Source: Brachionus plicatilis (taxonomy: Eukaryota; Rotifera; Eurotatoria; Ploima; Brachionidae). From it: a DNA stretch of 64,000 nt. Below the pieces are notes generated by a model. The model saw only the letters and a list, made by a program, of their open reading frames with translations. It was not told the origin of the DNA and did no database searches. The stretch covers positions 186,001 through 250,000 of the forward strand of contig QEOQ01000444.1 of the NCBI GenBank assembly GCA_010279815.1. Direction: 5' to 3'. Shown here piece after piece: positions 24,363 through 36,480 of the stretch (its first letter is position 1; each line of letters opens with the position of its first letter). The position numbers and the translations under genes are program-made.

Positions 24363-25456
24363 AAAAAGAAACTGATTGCATCAGATGGTGACTTTTTGTG
24401 TTGTCTTTGTTAAGACACCACAAACTAGTTGCGATACTGAAAGTTATTGAAATTTAGGATTTGGTTTGGTTGGTCTGAAGGTTCAACTCCCTAAATATAA
24501 ATTTTTTATTGGTAAAAACTATAATTGTAAATATCTTCTGAGAATTATAAGTTTGAGTATTGTAACAGATTTTTTTTTCCAAATTGTGTGAGCAATTTTT
24601 CGATTATGAAAATTTTTATAAATCGCTCACCTAATCAATGAAATAACCCTTTGTAACAAAAACTACTAGTTCACTAGACTCTATAACAAAAATTGTTCCC
24701 ATAATTTGGAACAATTGTTCACGTTTAACGATTAGAGCCCTTTCCCTTGTTAATAGTGAATATTTGGATTTAAGTTCAAAAGTTTCTTTTCAGTTTAAGC
24801 TAAAATTCGCTTTAAATTTGATCCTTAAAGATTTAGAGTTTTATTTTTTTCAAACTACTCAGTCATTAGCAAAAAAAAAAGAAAATTTTTCCAAAAGTTT
24901 CGAAGGGTCATGTCGACTTTGTGATCAAGTGTTCCCAAAAAAATGTCATTTAAAGAAGAAAATTTTCTTCTTTACCACTAAAATAAATTTAGTTCAAAAA
25001 AGGCTTTATGAATTTAAAATAACTTTTTTGATTTAAAAAACTCTTTTCATATAAAAAAAAAATTTTTTTTACATAAAACTATTTCCAAAATTACAATAGA
25101 ATTTTTTTCACCAAATTCTAAAATATTTGATTTAGAAAGTGAATCAGATAGTAGTTTTATTGAAAGAATGGACACTCAAGAAATTGCTAGATAAAGATAA
25201 AGACCAAAAAGAAAGAAAAAGGTGACAATTATTTTGGAGCTTGCGAGTCAATTTAAGATATTTCAATTTTTTTCGAACAAAAATTTATTTTTAAAATTTT
25301 TCTTTTACAGATTTTTCTATCTGTAATCTTAAGTCTTATTTTGACCTAAAAATTTAAACAGTGTCAGTACTTTTCTATGTGTTATGTGCAAGGAGCTACC
25401 ATAGGTGACCTCCTAGTAGGCCACCTTCGCAAGGTAGTCTTGCTGTAGCTTATATA
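24363..25456. other. Intergenic, weak coding-like pieces only
   Basis: Contains an open frame at 24764-25036 with SCRLCDQVFPKKCHLKK, which could be part of a zinc-binding domain, but nothing around it supports a gene. Otherwise nothing recognised. Confidence 0.3.
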
Positions 25457-26833
25457 TGTTATAGTAAATTTACATTCCCAATAAATGTGCATATTAACTG
25501 ATCGATCAGTAATATGGTGAAATTTAAAAAAAATTAATTAGAGAATGCATGCTTACTAGTAAGATCAAATAACCGCGGTCTCACAAGTTATTATGTAAAT
25601 TTACTAATTTGTATTTCAGTAAATTACTAAATTGACTTAGTAAATATCAAAAAAATCATTAATTTTATTAAAATGTTAATTCACTGTTAAAACTTTTAAT
25701 AGAATTTAAATTTAATACAGTGGTGATTTCATAAGAGTATTTTACTAAAATTTACGTAAAATACCGTAAATTAACCAAATTTTACCACATTTTACGTAAA
25801 TTAACGTAAAATCCGAAAAGTGAAAAAGAGGTATTTTACGAAAAATTACGTAAATTTTCAGGATTTTGAGATAATTTTGGTAAAATATGGTAAAATTAAA
25901 AACGGCCAATTCAAAATTCAAAATTTTTTGAATTAATGTCTTTTTTTTTCCAAAAATCAAATATTTAAGACAGTTTTTTTTTCATAAATTGGTCAAAAAA
26001 ATAGTTATTTTAAATTGTTATAAAAAATCTTTCTTAAATTTTCGATTTTTGGAAAAAAAAGACATTTTTTCAAAAAATTTTGAATTTTGAATTGGCCGTT
26101 TTTAATTTTACCATATTTTACCAAAATTATCTCAAAATCCTGAAAATTTACGTAATTTTTCGTAAAATACTTCTTTTTCACTTTTCGGATTTTACGTTTA
26201 TTTACGTAAAATGTGGTAAAATTTGGTTAATTTACGGTATTTTACATAATTTTTCGTAAAATACTGTTTTCAAATCACCACTATAATAAACTTTTAATTT
26301 AAATTTTCTTAAAAACTAGTAAATAATGTCACAATCCGAAAACATAGAATCTGATTTAAAAAAAATGAACAAACTCTAGTTCATAATATCAAATTTTACG
26401 AGGTCCTTGAAGCACAAAAAATAGAAGAAGCATTGCTTTTTGCTCGAAATTGCTTTGATTCAGTAGAATAGTCAACTATTCTTAATTTTAGCTTCAAATT
26501 AGATACGACAGTTTCAGTGAGACAAGCAGTTGGATTAATATCTGTAGCAGGTGGACAAGGTATGATCAAATGCAACTGTACTTCTTCATGTGCCACTAAT
26601 CGTTGTAGTTGAAAGAAATCTCAACTTTTATACAATTCACGTTGTAATGGTGGTAATTCATTATGTAAGAATAAATAATATTTAAAATGTAAATTTCCTG
26701 GTTTCGGTCATTTACTAAACTCCATTCAGTTATTTCCTAAAATAAATCGTTTTTCAGTAAAATAACATTCCAATTTTTTTATTTTTTTATTTCAATCTTT
26801 TACTGATCATGGGAATGTAAATTTGCTATAACA
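25457..26833 (+). mobile_element. TG..CA-ended DNA transposon with CxC cysteine motif
   Basis: Inverted ends TGTTATAGTAAATTTACATT and its near complement ending GCTATAACA, flanked by TATATA on both sides. At 26502-26678 the plus-strand frame reads VRQAVGLISVAGGQGMIKCN, then cysteines in the pattern CxC...C....C.C...C...C, with one in-frame TGA (26610-26612). This cysteine cluster resembles the one next to the integrase-like domain of KRBA2/SCAND3-type and Ginger-derived proteins. The TG..CA ends agree with an integrase-related transposase. A mariner MITE is inserted at 25718-26283. The integrase core is absent, so the element is defective. Confidence 0.5.
25718..26283. mobile_element. Mariner-type foldback MITE, 566-bp copy
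   Basis: Ends CAGTGGTGATTTCATAAGAG and ...CAAATCACCACTA, bordered by TA at 25716-25717 and 26284-26285. Same family as 4229-4666 but with a longer duplicated interior. Nested inside the TG..CA element. Confidence 0.75.
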
Positions 26834-26839
26834 TATATA

Positions 26840-26863
26840 TTATTATTATTATTATTATTATTA
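26840..26863. repeat. (TTA)n microsatellite
   Basis: About eight TTA units directly after the right end of the TG..CA element. Confidence 0.85.
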
Positions 26864-26937
26864 AAATATTTTTACTCTGACAAATTTTTTTGTAAAGAAA
26901 AAGTAATTTTATATTTTATTAATTATATCGTTTAATA

Positions 26938-27271
26938 GGCAAAATGTAATTTATTGTACATTTTTATATTTTTACATTTTTACATTTTTGAGAGAAGAAA
27001 AAAAAATCTCAAAATCAAAAAATCTAAAAAAAATTTCATTCAAGAAAAGTAATAATAAATTCGCAATTACTTAAAAAGGAGTTTTAGAAAAATTTAAATG
27101 TAAAAACCAAGGATAATTTTTTGAAAATCCCTTTTAATTAATTGCGAATTTATTATTACTTTTCTTGAATGAAAATTTTTTTTAGATTTCTTGCTTTTGA
27201 GAATTTTTTTTCTTTTCTCAAAAATTTTAAAATGTAAAAATATAAAAATGTACAATAAATTACATTTTGCC
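26938..27271. mobile_element. Foldback MITE, GGCAAAATG family, copy 2
   Basis: Full-length copy of the 14633 element, with ends GGCAAAATG and CATTTTGCC and a perfect 8-bp duplication GTTTAATA (26930-26937 and 27272-27279). Confidence 0.85.
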
Positions 27272-27279
27272 GTTTAATA

Positions 27280-27842
27280 CGCTTAAATTTTTTTCTAAGT
27301 AAATTTTAGTAAATTTATTTAGCTGGAGTTAAATAAGTGATAAAAAAATATAGACCATATCGATGAGCTAAATGAACAAATCTCAAAAAATATCATTAAT
27401 ACTGCTCAAAAAAGTGTTACACTCTGAAATCTTAAATTTTTTTTTGTTTACCTAATCTAAAAATTGTTCACATAATCTTATTTTATTTTTCCTTTTCGTG
27501 AACAAAAATTAAGTGAAATATAATTAAACTGATGTATTTTAGCAAAATAGAAAAACAGGTTCACAGGGCTCATGATTTTTAATTAATTTTTTATATTTTT
27601 ATAGTTTGCATCAGAATGGCCGGAATTTTTGAATGCAAATCGAAACATTTTGACAGTGAAAAGAAAAAAAAAATTCAAAATTACACAAAAATATTTTTAA
27701 TTATTGAAGTTGTATAATTCTTGTTAAAAAATGAACTTCTTAATTATTTTAACACAAAATAAAAACTAAATTAATTGAACAGATGTTTAGAGTATTTAGT
27801 AGAATGATAAATTTCTTCTAAATTTAATTCTCGATTCGAGCC
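27280..27842. other. Upstream region of P2X copy 2
   Basis: No core promoter motif could be assigned. A relic of a dispersed repeat (TTACCTAATCTAAAAATTG ... TTTTCGTGAACAAAAATTA) lies at about 27445-27515 and is related to 33655-33740. Confidence 0.35.
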
Positions 27843-30800
27843 ATGCCGAAACCAAAAAGCAACTATGTTAATTTGTTTTCTACAAAACTAGGCACCTTTA
27901 TAGCCTACTCGACTGAACGATCGGCGACAATCAAAAGCTTCAAAGTAGGCTTTGTTTACCGAATGGCTCAAATGCTTATCTTGGTCTACATAATTGGCTG
28001 GGAGTTGTACCATAACAAGGGCTATCAGGTTTTTGATTCGGTATCGAGTGCTGTTACCACCAAAGTCAAGGGTCAAGGTTTTATTCCACTCAATTCTTCG
28101 ACTGTTCTGGATTTGAAAGAAAAAGAGTCACAATTTTTGGATGAATTTTACTCTCTCAAATCTGAGCTGAATTATCAGATGATGGATACTGCAGATTATG
28201 TAATACCGCCCAATGAATTCAACTCTATTTTTATCATGACCAATTTTTTGAAAACCAAACAACACCAAGATAACTGCCCTGAAGTAAGAAATTTTTTTTT
28301 AGAATTTTTTTTTAAGAATCTTAAGGTATCTTATTACATACTTTTGAGGAAAAAATAAATTTATTTTTAGAATTTTTAATTAGTTAAGATTTTTGAAGCC
28401 AGTCTGAGTTTTTAGTAAATAATCTTTGGCATATGTCTGATAAGTGAACTGAAAAAAATAAAATTCGATTTTTAAGAATCATAACACATATAATAAATAT
28501 AAGTCTGTTTGAGTTTGACCGGCATGACTAAAAAGACATTCACTTGGAACTGAAGACGCTGTAATACAAAAAGAGTTTTTTTTTAAACCACAACACGTTT
28601 TAAAATTTTTGGTTTTTGATTTTATTTTTTTATGACTAAGTGAAAAAGAATTTTTAGAAAGTTTATTTTACGACAAGATTAAGATGATGTTAATTTTTTT
28701 AATTTTTTTTTTCTTTTTACCAAAAAAAATAGAACCTTAAAAAAATTCGAATAAAAAAATTTTATTCGATAAAATCAAAAAATAAAAATTCGATTTTTTC
28801 AAAAGATTTTAACGAGGTTAAATTTTGATAATATTTTCTCATGGCTAACTAATGAATTTAACAAAGATTTAGACTAATTAAACTTTTCATTGGGATTAAC
28901 AAAACAATTTAACAAACAAAAAATGTGTTCTCAATTTTTTTTTAAATCTTTATTTAATTTATCTTTCTTTAAATTTGAAAACGAATTTTCAATTTTTAGT
29001 GCAGGATTTTAATTAATTTAAATATTTAATATTTCAAACAGTAGTTTAAAGCCTGTGGGAGACTCGAGTTTGAAAGTAATGGCGCTCATAGACGCCCCAC
29101 TAAAGCAGCCGACGGGAAATTTTTTGGTTTTGTGAAATTCAGTACAAAAGAACAGAACAAAGTGTCAAAAAATTAAATAACATTTTTTCTAAAAGTTTAA
29201 AATTAATTCTGTGAATGTAGAATGGTGCAACATTCAAAGTTGCATCAACTGTAAAAGTCTGCTAATGATGTGCAAAACTCTGCAAAATGCCGTTCGCTTG
29301 ATTATATTGAAATTTAATTTCTGCTGAAATCTGCAAATTTAGCAGACCATGATATTTGATGCAACTTTGAATGTTGCACTAAGATGCACTTACAGAATAA
29401 AGTTTTAACATTTAGAAAAAAAGTTATTTAATTTTTCTACATTATTTTCTGTTCTTTTTATCATTTTGTACTGAATTTCACAAAACCAAATTTTTTAAAA
29501 AAAGTGTAGATACCTCAGGAAGAAGTTTGTTTTGCACAAATGGAAATTTGTATTTTCATCCATTTACGTTATTTTACGTAAAATATCGTTAAATTTTTTG
29601 TTATTATAGCTTTGTTATTATTCGTTAGTTTTTTTAGTTTTTGTTATAATCTAAGTTAAGTTAAAGGGTCTACCTAGTCCCCACAAACAAAAACTTTCCC
29701 CCACAAAGAAAAAATTTTCAGCACAAAAATTACTTGTCTAAGACAAAATATCTAAATTTGTCTTAGTCAAGTAATATCTATTATCTATTGAAAAATTAAA
29801 AATATCTATTAAAAAATTCTACTAATTATTTTAGATAATAAAATGCCTATGATTTTAATCACGTGGTAAAAAAAATTTCCAAATTTTTGGAACTTAAAAA
29901 TCCAAAAAAAATAAAACGAAAAAGAAAAACAATGACAATTCATTGAATGATGCAGGGCCAATATTGTATGAGAATCTGACAAATTTGTTAATAAACCTAA
30001 TAAAGGTCGTCTATAATTAGCTGGAAATTGGTTTTTTGTTAACCAGTTATTTGGTTAAATATGTAAAAAATATTTTTTTTTAAATTCGGCACAAAAAAAA
30101 TTGTGTTATGTAGTGATTTGTGTTAAAAATTTCTTGGTTTGTGGTGAAAAGTTTGGCAAAATGTTATTTTGTACATTTTTATATTTTTACATTTTTGAGA
30201 GAAGAAAAAAAATCTCAAAATCAAAGAATCTAAAAAAAATTTCATTCAAGAAAAGTAATAATAAATTCGCAATTACTTAAAAAGGAGTTTTAGAAAAATT
30301 TAAATGTTAAAACCAAGGATAATTTTTTGAAAATCCCTTTTAATTAATTGCGAATTTATTATTACTTTTCTTGAATGAAAATTTTTTTAAATTTTTTATT
30401 TTGAGATTTTTTTTTCTTCTCTCAAAAATGTAAAAATGTACAATAAATAACATTTTGCCAAAAGTTTTGAGTTTGTGGGCAATAATTTTTTAATTGTGGG
30501 GAACAATTTATCTCTTAAGTTATATCATATAATTTTGTTTTTGTTTTGGATTCGGACCCTGTGTCCCAGTAAAGTTGTTTGAACCTTTTGTTTAAATCTT
30601 TTTTGTTTTAATCCGGAAACTTTGAGTCTTTGGTAAGACTTGGAAAGCCTGACCGGATAGAGTCAAAGGGCCTTTCAGTAAAGAACAAAAAGTTAACATA
30701 AGCTTTTTTAAGATATAACATATAACTTATTTTCACATGTTTTTAAATAATTTTTAGCTTATAGAACAATTTTTTAATTTTACTAGAATCAAACAAAAAA

Positions 30801-33800
30801 TTTTTATAAAAATTTGATCTCAGTAACTTGTCAATTCTTTTTATAGCAATGTTCTTATTAGTGACGCTCTGAGCATCACCGCATCCAGATGTCTGTAAAA
30901 TATTTGTGTCTTGATCCACAGTTACGGATTAACTGTCGCTCTGTGGCTTTATGACAAGTTCTTGTGTTCCCTGCCGGTCTTTCTAGACCGTCCGAAGTCA
31001 AATTTTGATCCCCATTCATGAATGTCACCTGATTATGGCCGTGCTGAATTTTATGTAGATGAATGAGGTCAGCTGGTCTGCGTCTCTATTCGAGTATTCT
31101 CCATCTAACCTTTCTTTTCTCTCAAGTTAGAGTTTTGATTTCAGTTCAGGTACCATTTTCCAAAATCTACGTTGAACTTGCTCGAGGACATCAATGTCGC
31201 GTGGTCGATACTGATTCGAGGCTCCTACTGCAAACTTAAGATAAGAACAAACAAATATTTTGCACAAAGCTGCATTAAAAATTAAAATTTGAATATATAA
31301 ATTACATTTTCAAAATACCTTTTTTCGTTTTTTAGTGCATGATCAAAAATTAAAAATATTAAGAATCGAAAATTAAAATTAATTTTAAAATTATTTTATA
31401 TTATAAATGGTATGTTCTATTTTGTTTTATAAAAATTTTTAATACAATTTTTAAAATGCATTGAAAATGTGCAATGGTTGAGATGTATTTTAATTTAGAA
31501 ATATTTGGAGAAATTTTTACAATGTCGCTCTATTGAAATAAAATTTAATGTTTCAAACATAGATTATTTAGGATTAGAAAATTTAGTTTTAAGAGACAAA
31601 AAATAAAATTCTATTACTTTAATTTAATTTACTTTTACTAATTCCAAATAAAATTTTTGATCTTTTGAGTGTTGAAAAAGGCATTAATTTTAGCTCTGAG
31701 TTTTTTTTAATATTTAAGTGGGTTTGATTTAATTTTATACTCAATGCTTTAAGGAAGTATAAAAATTTTAATTAAAGTACAATTTATAAAAAATTTAATG
31801 AATATGCTATATTTTTCTTATTAAATGATTTCAATCACATTTTACCTAAAAATTTTAAAAATTAATTGCTAAAATATAATTCATGAAATTTAAGTTACGA
31901 ATAAAGGAATATTGAGATTCAAATCGAACCAATGTCAAATTAATCAGAGGATTAAAAATTATTTGAATATTTAAACTCGAAATTTCTTAAAAGCAATGTG
32001 ATCAAGAGATCAAAAAGTTTTTTAAATTTTATCCATTAGCCATTTTTTTTTAAATCTAAGAAAATTTTAAAAATTTTTTGATCTCTTGATCACATTGCTT
32101 TTAAGAAATCTCGAGTTTAAATATTATAATTTTTAATCTGAGTTTTTTAACAATTAGAGCTTAATTTTTAATTAATTTGAATAAATTAATGATTAATTAT
32201 TAATTAGTCTTTTATTAAAATTTCTATATAAATAAAAAATTCTCAAAAATCATCTAAAACTAAAAAATCTATGTTTGAAATCATTTTATTTAATTTCAAT
32301 GGAGCGACATTGCAAAAATTTCTCCAAATATTTCTTAAATAAAATACATCTCAACCATCGCACATTTTCAATGCATTTTCAAAAGTGTATTTAAAATTTT
32401 TATAAAACACAATAGATCATACCAAATATATTTTTATATTTAAAAATATCTAATTCTTATTTTAAAGATCATTATACAACTTCGCTCAATGCTGCTAAAA
32501 ATTTTAATTTACTTTTTTTTTCATATTTACAACAAAATATTATTTATGTAATAATATTATTTATGTAATATTTTCATAATTCTTAAAATCTAGCATCTAC
32601 ATACAAAAGTGAATTCTTTTGAATATTTTAATTAATTAATATTTAATTAGGAATCGACAAAATATAAAGCAAAGTGTAGTATTGACGATGATTGCAAAAA
32701 TTTAGGGTCAGCTTTGAACTCATGGAACGGAATACCGACCGGAAAATGTGTCCAAAAATACCCTGGATCAGATCTCAAGGTTTGTGAGGTAAGTTAGATT
32801 TTAACAATATCAATTAAAAATAGAAACTTGGTATTTACTTTACCATCTGAATCAATTTTTTGGATATCAAAAAAATGTTAATTATTCAATATTAAAATCT
32901 TTTTTAAAATATCTTTATAAAAAGATAGCCGAAAAAGCAAGCAAGTGATTAAATTTTATTAAAAGAGATATTTTGAATATTTTCCTGTTTGATTTTTAAA
33001 AATAAAACCAATTTTTTTTGGGCTTTTTTTTATACTTTAAGATTTATTGAAAAATATAAAATAGAAAAAAAAATCTTGCCATATACAATGACATTAAAAG
33101 TTTGTGTTGTCGGCAAATAAAATGGTTTTGAAATTTTATAAATCATTTTTGATAATTTTTCAAATCGGTATTTTGATAATTAATTGTTGGAAAAGTATAG
33201 GAGAATTTTTTTTTTTTTAAATCTATAATAAGATAGAAAATTATATGAATTTTTATCTCAAGGTAATTAAAATCTAATCAATATTTTGAAATTTTGCGAT
33301 TCAAAATTTAACTTTGTTTCGCCGTTTTATATTTAAATATTAAAATCTCATTTAAAGCCATAATTTGGATACCTTAATGTGGATTTTAGATTTCACTTTA
33401 TAAATTTTTCAATTTGAGGATCAACTAAAGATCAAATTGCCAACAAAAAATTCAGGATTTTGTGATATAAGCGGTTGGACCACCCACTATCTCCCAAAAA
33501 TACAATTTTTTATTGTAAGGTGCAATAATGTATGTTGTACTATGTTGCAGTATTTTTATAAGTATATTTAATTGACTTTAATTCTAATTACGAAGAAATT
33601 CAGTTCAATTTTGTTTAATTTTTTGTGTTTGATTCAATTTGGTCTCTTTATCAAAAAGTTTTTCACCTAATTTTAAATTTGATCACCTAATTCTATTTTG
33701 GTTCGCCTTTTCGTGAACAAAAAAATTAGGTGAGCTTATAGTTCACAAACCCGCGAACAAGAATGGTCCACAAGATGGAGTTTTTCAACGATTGAATATT

Positions 33801-35558
33801 AATTAGATCTAAATAAATTATTTATCTTTTTTTACATTTATTTTATCTTATTTAACTTTATTTTTAATTTTTTTGTCTCATAAATTTTTATTCTGAAGGT
33901 AAGTTTAGGTACAGATAAACAATCAAATAAATAAATAAATCAATTAAAAGTTAAATAAAGAATTTTTAATATTTTTTTCAAATTTCTAAATAAAAATTAA
34001 ACTCATTTTTTTTATTTAAAAATATAGTTCGGGTTATACCCTGGCAGTTTGGAATGGATCTTAGTCCTTCCTTTCAGCCAAATGTTTTTAGTTCATACTT
34101 TAAAAAAAATAAAAATATTAATACAATAAAAGTATTAAAAAAGTAAGATAAAAAGAAAAAATGACTAAGATAGAGAAGAGTTAATTTTTATGAGACAAAA
34201 AATAGTAATAGAGAGATTTATAGTGAAAAACAAATATAAAATGTTAATTTTTTTTTTTAATTTTACAAATTATTAAATTAAACTCATTCTATTTCACTAA
34301 AGAGTTTATTTTCAAATATGAAATTGCTTGCAATATTAACTTAAAATTATTTTTTTATTTAAAACTGAAAAACAAATTTGAAACATCGCAATTTTTCAAT
34401 GTTATTTCAACATTGGATACATTTTGTAATTCAAACACAAAAAATTAAACCATTTGTATTTTAATTTCATAATACCAGATTCAGTTGAAACTAACACATT
34501 TTTTAAAAATATAAAAAAATTTTATGAGAGATATTAAGTGATCTAACCACTGGTGTAAAAGAGAAGTTTGTTAACATTTTGTTTTTTTTAATTTTTTTCA
34601 TGTTATTTTTTAACTTTTTATATTTTTGCGTCAAATTGAGTAAAAAATTTCAAAATTATTTTTAATAAAAAGAAACAAAAAAAAAACAAGAGATTTTTTT
34701 TTTTCAAAAAAATTGCTAGTACCAATATTTTACCATTTTTGGATAATTAAATCACTTTAACATTGTATTTAGATACCAAGGTAAATAAAAACGCCAAACT
34801 TAACTAATAAACTTGTTTAAAGATATTTGCATGGTGTCCAGTTGAAGACGAAAATATAAGAACTGAAGACTTTTTAGTTAGAAATGTGCTAAATTTCACA
34901 ATATTTATCAAAAATGATGTTGAGTTTAAAAAATTTGGTAAAAAAATGTATAATAATTTTAAATCAAAATATTTGATGTTTTAATATTATCTAATTTAGT
35001 CGCAATATTCAGCCATATCACACAAACAAATATTTACAAACATGTGAGTACCACAAAGAAAAAGACCCATACTGTCCAATATTTCAGCTAAATTACATTC
35101 TCAGTTTGGCCGAAAATGATCCAAAAGAAATTTATCTCATGCTGATCAAAGGTGGTGTTATCTTGATAGAAATTATATGGGACTGTGACTTTGATTTTCA
35201 ATCGTCATGTCTGCCCAAATACTTTTTTCACCGTTTTGACTCCAAGCAAACCGACACAGCAACAGGATTTAATTTTCGGTTCGCGAACCGTTTTAGGGAA
35301 CACGGAACTGAAGTTAGAGAGCTCTACAAAGCATATGGACTCAGATTGATTATTAATGTATCAGGAATCGCCGGAAAGTTTAATATTGTTCCATTAATGT
35401 TGACGATTGGTGCTGGCATTGGGCTCATGAGTATAAGTGTTATATTGGCTGATTGTGTTTTGTTAAATTGTACAAAAAAGAAGCGATTTTATCAAGAGAT
35501 TAAAGAGCTAGATGTTGACTCAATGCTAAATACAAATTTAAAAGTTGTAAGATTATGA
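27843..35558 (+). CDS. P2X: P2X ATP-gated cation channel, copy 2 (4 coding exons)
   Basis: Paralogue of the channel at 5110, also 420 aa. Coding exons: 27843-28283, 32651-32788, 34823-34947, 35000-35558 (1263 nt in total). Start context is GCCATGC. It has the N-terminal YSTER motif, TM1 at about 39-54, VTTKVKG with both ATP-site lysines, ten ectodomain cysteines, NFTIFIKN, NFR (326-328), K345, TM2 at about 363-386 (GKFNIVPLMLTIGAGIG) and YQEIK (399-403). All expected functional residues are present. Its exon 2 equals exons 2+3 of copy 1, and its last exon equals exons 5+6+7. Three introns therefore differ between the copies. Intron 1 is 4.4 kb and filled with transposons. The two subunits could form homo- or heterotrimers (inference). 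Confidence 0.94.
29117..29496. mobile_element. Foldback MITE in P2X copy 2 intron 1
   Basis: Arms of about 130 bp: TTTGGTTTTGTGAAATTCAG at the left matches CTGAATTTCACAAAACCAAA at the right. An inner pair GCAACATTCAAAGTTGCATC / GATGCAACTTTGAATGTTGC also matches. CTGCAAAA motifs lie at the centre. Non-coding. Confidence 0.65.
30155..30459. mobile_element. Foldback MITE, GGCAAAATG family, copy 3
   Basis: Ends GGCAAAATG and CATTTTGCC with a perfect 8-bp duplication AAAAGTTT (30147-30154 and 30460-30467). It is slightly shorter than copies 1 and 2, having lost terminal-arm repeat units. It lies in intron 1 of P2X copy 2. Confidence 0.85.
30870..31260 (-). pseudogene. LINE RT C-terminal remnant in P2X copy 2 intron 1
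   Basis: The minus strand reads DIDVLEQVQRRFWKMVPELK, then LERKERLDGEYSNRDADQLT, then ATERQLIRNCGSRHKYFTD. This is the C-terminal region after the RT domain of jockey/CR1-like elements, with close wording to the LINE at 51930 (LERQLIRNCEQRHNFFSN). It has stops and no RT core. It is antisense to the P2X gene. Confidence 0.7.
31404..32425. mobile_element. About 1-kb foldback element with a second palindrome inside
   Basis: Outer arms of about 190 bp: GGTATGTTCTATTTTGTTTT near 31409 matches in inverse the sequence ending at about 32422, and the pair GAAATTTTTACAATGTCGCT / GGAGCGACATTGCAAAAATT lies within the arms. An independent palindrome sits at about 31975-32115, with arms around TTGATCTCTTGATCACATTG. 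No coding sequence. Inserted in intron 1 of P2X copy 2. Confidence 0.6.
33517..33560. repeat. Fragment of the GGTGCAACAAAGTATGTTGC repeat
   Basis: AAGGTGCAATAATGTATGTT followed by GTACTATGTTGCAGTATTTT. This matches one arm of the foldback element at 63306-63527. Confidence 0.45.
33655..34405. repeat. Dispersed repeat shared, inverted, with 53740-54105
   Basis: TCACCTAATTCTATTTTGGT, the TATTTATTTATT-rich centre and AACATCGCAATTTTTCAA all reappear as complements at 53740-54105. About 220 extra bases sit in this copy at 34020-34240. Part of that insert (TATACCCTGGCAGTTTGGAA ... TTTCAGCCAAATG) resembles the sequence next to the (TTA)n at 58642. Lies in intron 2 of P2X copy 2. Confidence 0.5.
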
Positions 35559-35589
35559 AAAAGTTTTTTGAAATTTTTATTATGAAGAC

Positions 35590-35599
35590 AATAAATAAA
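35590..35599 (+). promoter_or_regulatory. Poly(A) signals of P2X copy 2
   Basis: Two overlapping AATAAA hexamers (35590-35595 and 35594-35599) about 32 bases after the stop codon. Confidence 0.5.
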
Positions 35600-36244
35600 G
35601 TAATTAATTGCTTAAATATTTAAATAATTAAAATAAACACTAAAAAATCAATACTATGTTTGCGCTGTTTAATTTCTGAATTATAAAATAAAAATTTTTT
35701 ATCTTATTTAATAAAATATTTATAAACTTTTTTTTAATTTTCCTATTTTTTATGTTTTTAAGATTTTGTTAATTTTTCCCATTTAATTAAGTTCCAGAAA
35801 TTCAAAACTATCTGAATTTCGAATTTTTGATTTTAAATTCGCAAACTAAACGAGGACGATTTGTTAGACACTGCTAAAAAATTAAAATTCAATTTCATTA
35901 AATAGTGACGGTTTTTCTCTTTGAATAGAAATGATGGACCCACAAGCTTTTTCTACAAAGTTGAGCTTTTTTCAAACAATAATGTCATTGAACATGAAAA
36001 ATATTTTTTGAAATGTATCTTCTTCTGATTTATTAATCTTTAGCCTCAAAAATCTATATAAAAAGATGATTTATAATTAATTAGAGAGGTTTTAATCAAT
36101 TACAAAGACATTTTTATAATTTGTTTGATTTTTTTATAAATAGGTATTTGTTTAATTAAAAGAGTTGATTTTACTTTTTTGACACTTTTATTAATATTTT
36201 GAGGTATATTTTAACAAAAAAATATATTAAAAAGGTATTAAAAA
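35600..36244. other. Intergenic, nothing recognised
   Basis: AT-rich DNA after P2X copy 2. No supported feature. Confidence 0.45.
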
Positions 36245-36478
36245 ACGAGGTTGTGAAGTTCGTTTCATTTCGATCATTTCAATTCAGAAAAACTTGAATA
36301 ACTTTTTAACTAAAAGAGATAATTTAGTTCTATAAAATGCTTAATTTTAAGCAAATTTGATTTATTCAGTAAAATAAGTCTGCAAAATACTCTGCAATTT
36401 TCTGCATTTTGCACACCATTAAAAAGTATTCTAATCAAGTGTGCAAGTACATTGCATAGTTTTTGCAGACATATACAG
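36245..36478. repeat. Dispersed repeat, CTGCAATTTTCTGCATTTTG family, copy 2
   Basis: Motif order as in 16310-16530: GTTGTGAAGTTCGTTTCATT, TTTTAAGCAAATTTGATTTA, CTGCAATTTTCTGCATTTTG. It continues into a stretch (TCAAGTGTGCAAGTACATTG) also seen at 50185-50210. A pogo-like element is inserted at its right end. Confidence 0.6.
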
Positions 36479-36480
36479 TA

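Noticed and set aside
24470..24500. tRNA-like B-box (GGTTCAACTCC)
   Set aside because: No A-box or cloverleaf could be formed upstream; at most a SINE relic.
28284..28358. Read-through of P2X copy 2 exon 1 into 24 further codons
   Set aside because: A good donor (GAA/GTAAGA) ends the exon at the same place as in copy 1, and the extra residues are low-complexity.
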